NCBI GenBank assembly: GCA_013397935.1
Contig: VZRN01001308.1
Coordinates: 205,730 to 269,729 of the forward strand
Direction of reading: 5' to 3'
Source of the DNA: Dasyornis broadbenti
Lineage: Eukaryota; Chordata; Aves; Passeriformes; Dasyornithidae
DNA length: 64,000 nt
Shown piece after piece: positions 62,701 to 64,000 of the stretch (its first letter is position 1; every line of letters begins with the position of its first letter). Made by a program: the position numbers and the translations under genes. A model generated the notes under the pieces. It was given only the letters and a program-made list of their open reading frames with translations. It ran no database searches and was not told where the DNA came from.

Positions 62701-64000
62701 AAATCAACTTCTCTACAGATCTTATGGGTTTCCCCTTGGGTCTGTGCACTGGTTGAGTTTGGAAAGGTGAAGTGTCAGCTCTGAGTCTGAAATAACTGAG
62801 CCTGGCAAAGCAGGAGGAGTGCTTCATGTCCCTTTGCTTTGGTGCTTCCCAATACCCAGCTACAGGAATTTCCCAATGCTTGGGTGCCTGCCCAGCTCAG
62901 AGCAAAGTCTGCTGCAGGTGGCCAGTTGTATCCAGCTGAGTTGAAGGACAGAGGGCACATGCCGTGGTGAGCAACCAGCCACTGGCTTGGGGAGCTGTGT
63001 TAGTTTGTTTGTCTGCTGATGGCTGATGTGTGAAAGGCTGTGAAAGAAGTTGGGGTGTTGTGAGGGTGACTGCTACACTCAAGTTGTGGGGCAACCACTG
63101 ATCCCACCTGGAAGATCTCAGACCATTTCTTTATTTGCTTGTTCTGGGAGGAGTCACTGCTACAAACTAATTCTCCACAGAGATAGTAAAGGACAGCTAG
63201 TACCTGTTTAAGAAGCCAGAGCTGATGTGTGTGGCGGGACTTGAGGGTACTTCCTTGAGAAAAAACACCTGAGCTTGCTACCTCAGTTGTCTCTGGATGA
63301 TGTAACTCTAGTCTCAGTGTCGCAAGCCTGCAGTCCTAACTCGCTGCTTGGACTGAATGTTTTTGGTTGTGGCATCTGTGGGTGTCCTGAGGCTGTACCA
63401 CGAGCTGCCTGCTGGGGAAGTGTGGGAGAAGTGGAGCTGTGTGAAGGGATGAGCACTGCAGTGGGACTGTGCAGGCAGCTCCCCTGTGCAGACCCAGCAC
63501 TGCATATCCACCAGACAACATGGGTGTCCAACTGGAAAGGCTCATTGGCTGTGAGACATAGTGGCTGTACATCTCTAGAAGCCAAGAATAATCTTCTAGG
63601 CTTTCTGCTTTAGCTAACTTTACAGAAATAAGGAAGAGGTTCTTAGCTGCTGGAGTGCTCAGAGGAATGGTCTATGAAGCTGCCATCCTTAGCTGGGCTA
63701 TGCTTGTCCACGTTGCTGTGGGGCAAATGCCTGAAGCATTTTATAATTGTTATAATGTTGTCATATAGAATAAAAGCCCATAAGGACTCCTTCCTGCTGG
63801 GGACATTCTGCCTGCTTTAACTTGGACTTGTTCCATTGCCTCTGAGGTCTCTGCCACCATCCTTCTCTCTGAAAGTCTCTCCTGTGTTACAGGCTGAGGC
63901 AGGGAAGGAAAACCTGGACTTTGGTGTCAAGTTTAACAGCAGAAGGTCCTGTAGAGGATTTGGATATGTCTAGGTGGGGAGAACCATAAAGGGTTACTGT
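47701..64000. other. Upstream region with no recognisable gene
   Basis: About 16 kb on the far side of the promoter. I looked for conserved protein on both strands, in particular the acidic N-terminus of RAD54L2, the divergent neighbour of DCAF1 in mammals, and found none. Long open frames here (for example 48019-48699 on the plus strand and 49288-50016 on the minus strand) begin with GTG and show no known domain. Simple sequence includes a T/G-rich run at about 53168-53212. It may be intergenic, or 5' non-coding exons and introns of a neighbouring gene. Confidence 0.6.
53168..53212. repeat. T-rich/GGTTTT low-complexity tract
   Basis: Runs of T broken by G, including two GGTTTT units. Simple sequence with no gene context. 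Confidence 0.6.

Overview
The window looks like a vertebrate chromosome segment, most likely from a bird. It carries a multi-exon gene with GT-AG introns, a CpG-island promoter, few recognisable interspersed repeats (no Alu, L1 or CR1 tail seen) and one assembly gap. The only gene I can support is DCAF1 (also called VPRBP) on the minus strand. Twenty-two of its coding exons were placed by matching the translated sequence to the known vertebrate DCAF1 protein and by checking splice sites and reading phase at every junction. They join into one uninterrupted frame of 1,486 codons plus 1 nt. Human DCAF1 has 1,507 residues, so only about the last 20 residues are missing. That final coding exon and the 3' UTR appear to lie beyond position 1.

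Layout (the gene reads right to left). 1-2616: last intron, incomplete. 2617-15496: the two exons for the acidic C-terminal tail, separated by a 12.5 kb intron. 16412-21857: seven short exons for the WD40 propeller, including both WDxR (DWD-box) motifs. 22746-24006: one very large exon with the LisH motif and the linker to the propeller. 25065-37408: eleven exons for the N-terminal alpha-solenoid. 42070-42187: the ATG exon. 42188-47252: 5' intron sequence with a small CpG-rich block and ending in a 555-base run of N (46698-47252). 47253 to about 47700: what is left of a CpG island with NRF1-like, CRE-like and ZNF143-like motifs, the likely DCAF1 promoter. 47.9-64.0 kb: upstream sequence with no exon I can recognise. 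In mammals RAD54L2 is the divergent neighbour on this side, so this could be spacer or non-coding 5' sequence of that gene, but none of its protein is visible.

DCAF1 is the substrate receptor of the nuclear CUL4-DDB1 ubiquitin ligase. All sequence here that is clearly under protein-coding constraint belongs to it. I found no mobile system, RNA gene or novel gene cluster. The points worth a second look are gene-structure and sequence-structure details: a weak splice donor between the two DWD boxes, a perfect 13-bp inverted repeat in an intron, promoter motif clustering next to an assembly gap, and a second CpG-rich block near the ATG exon.
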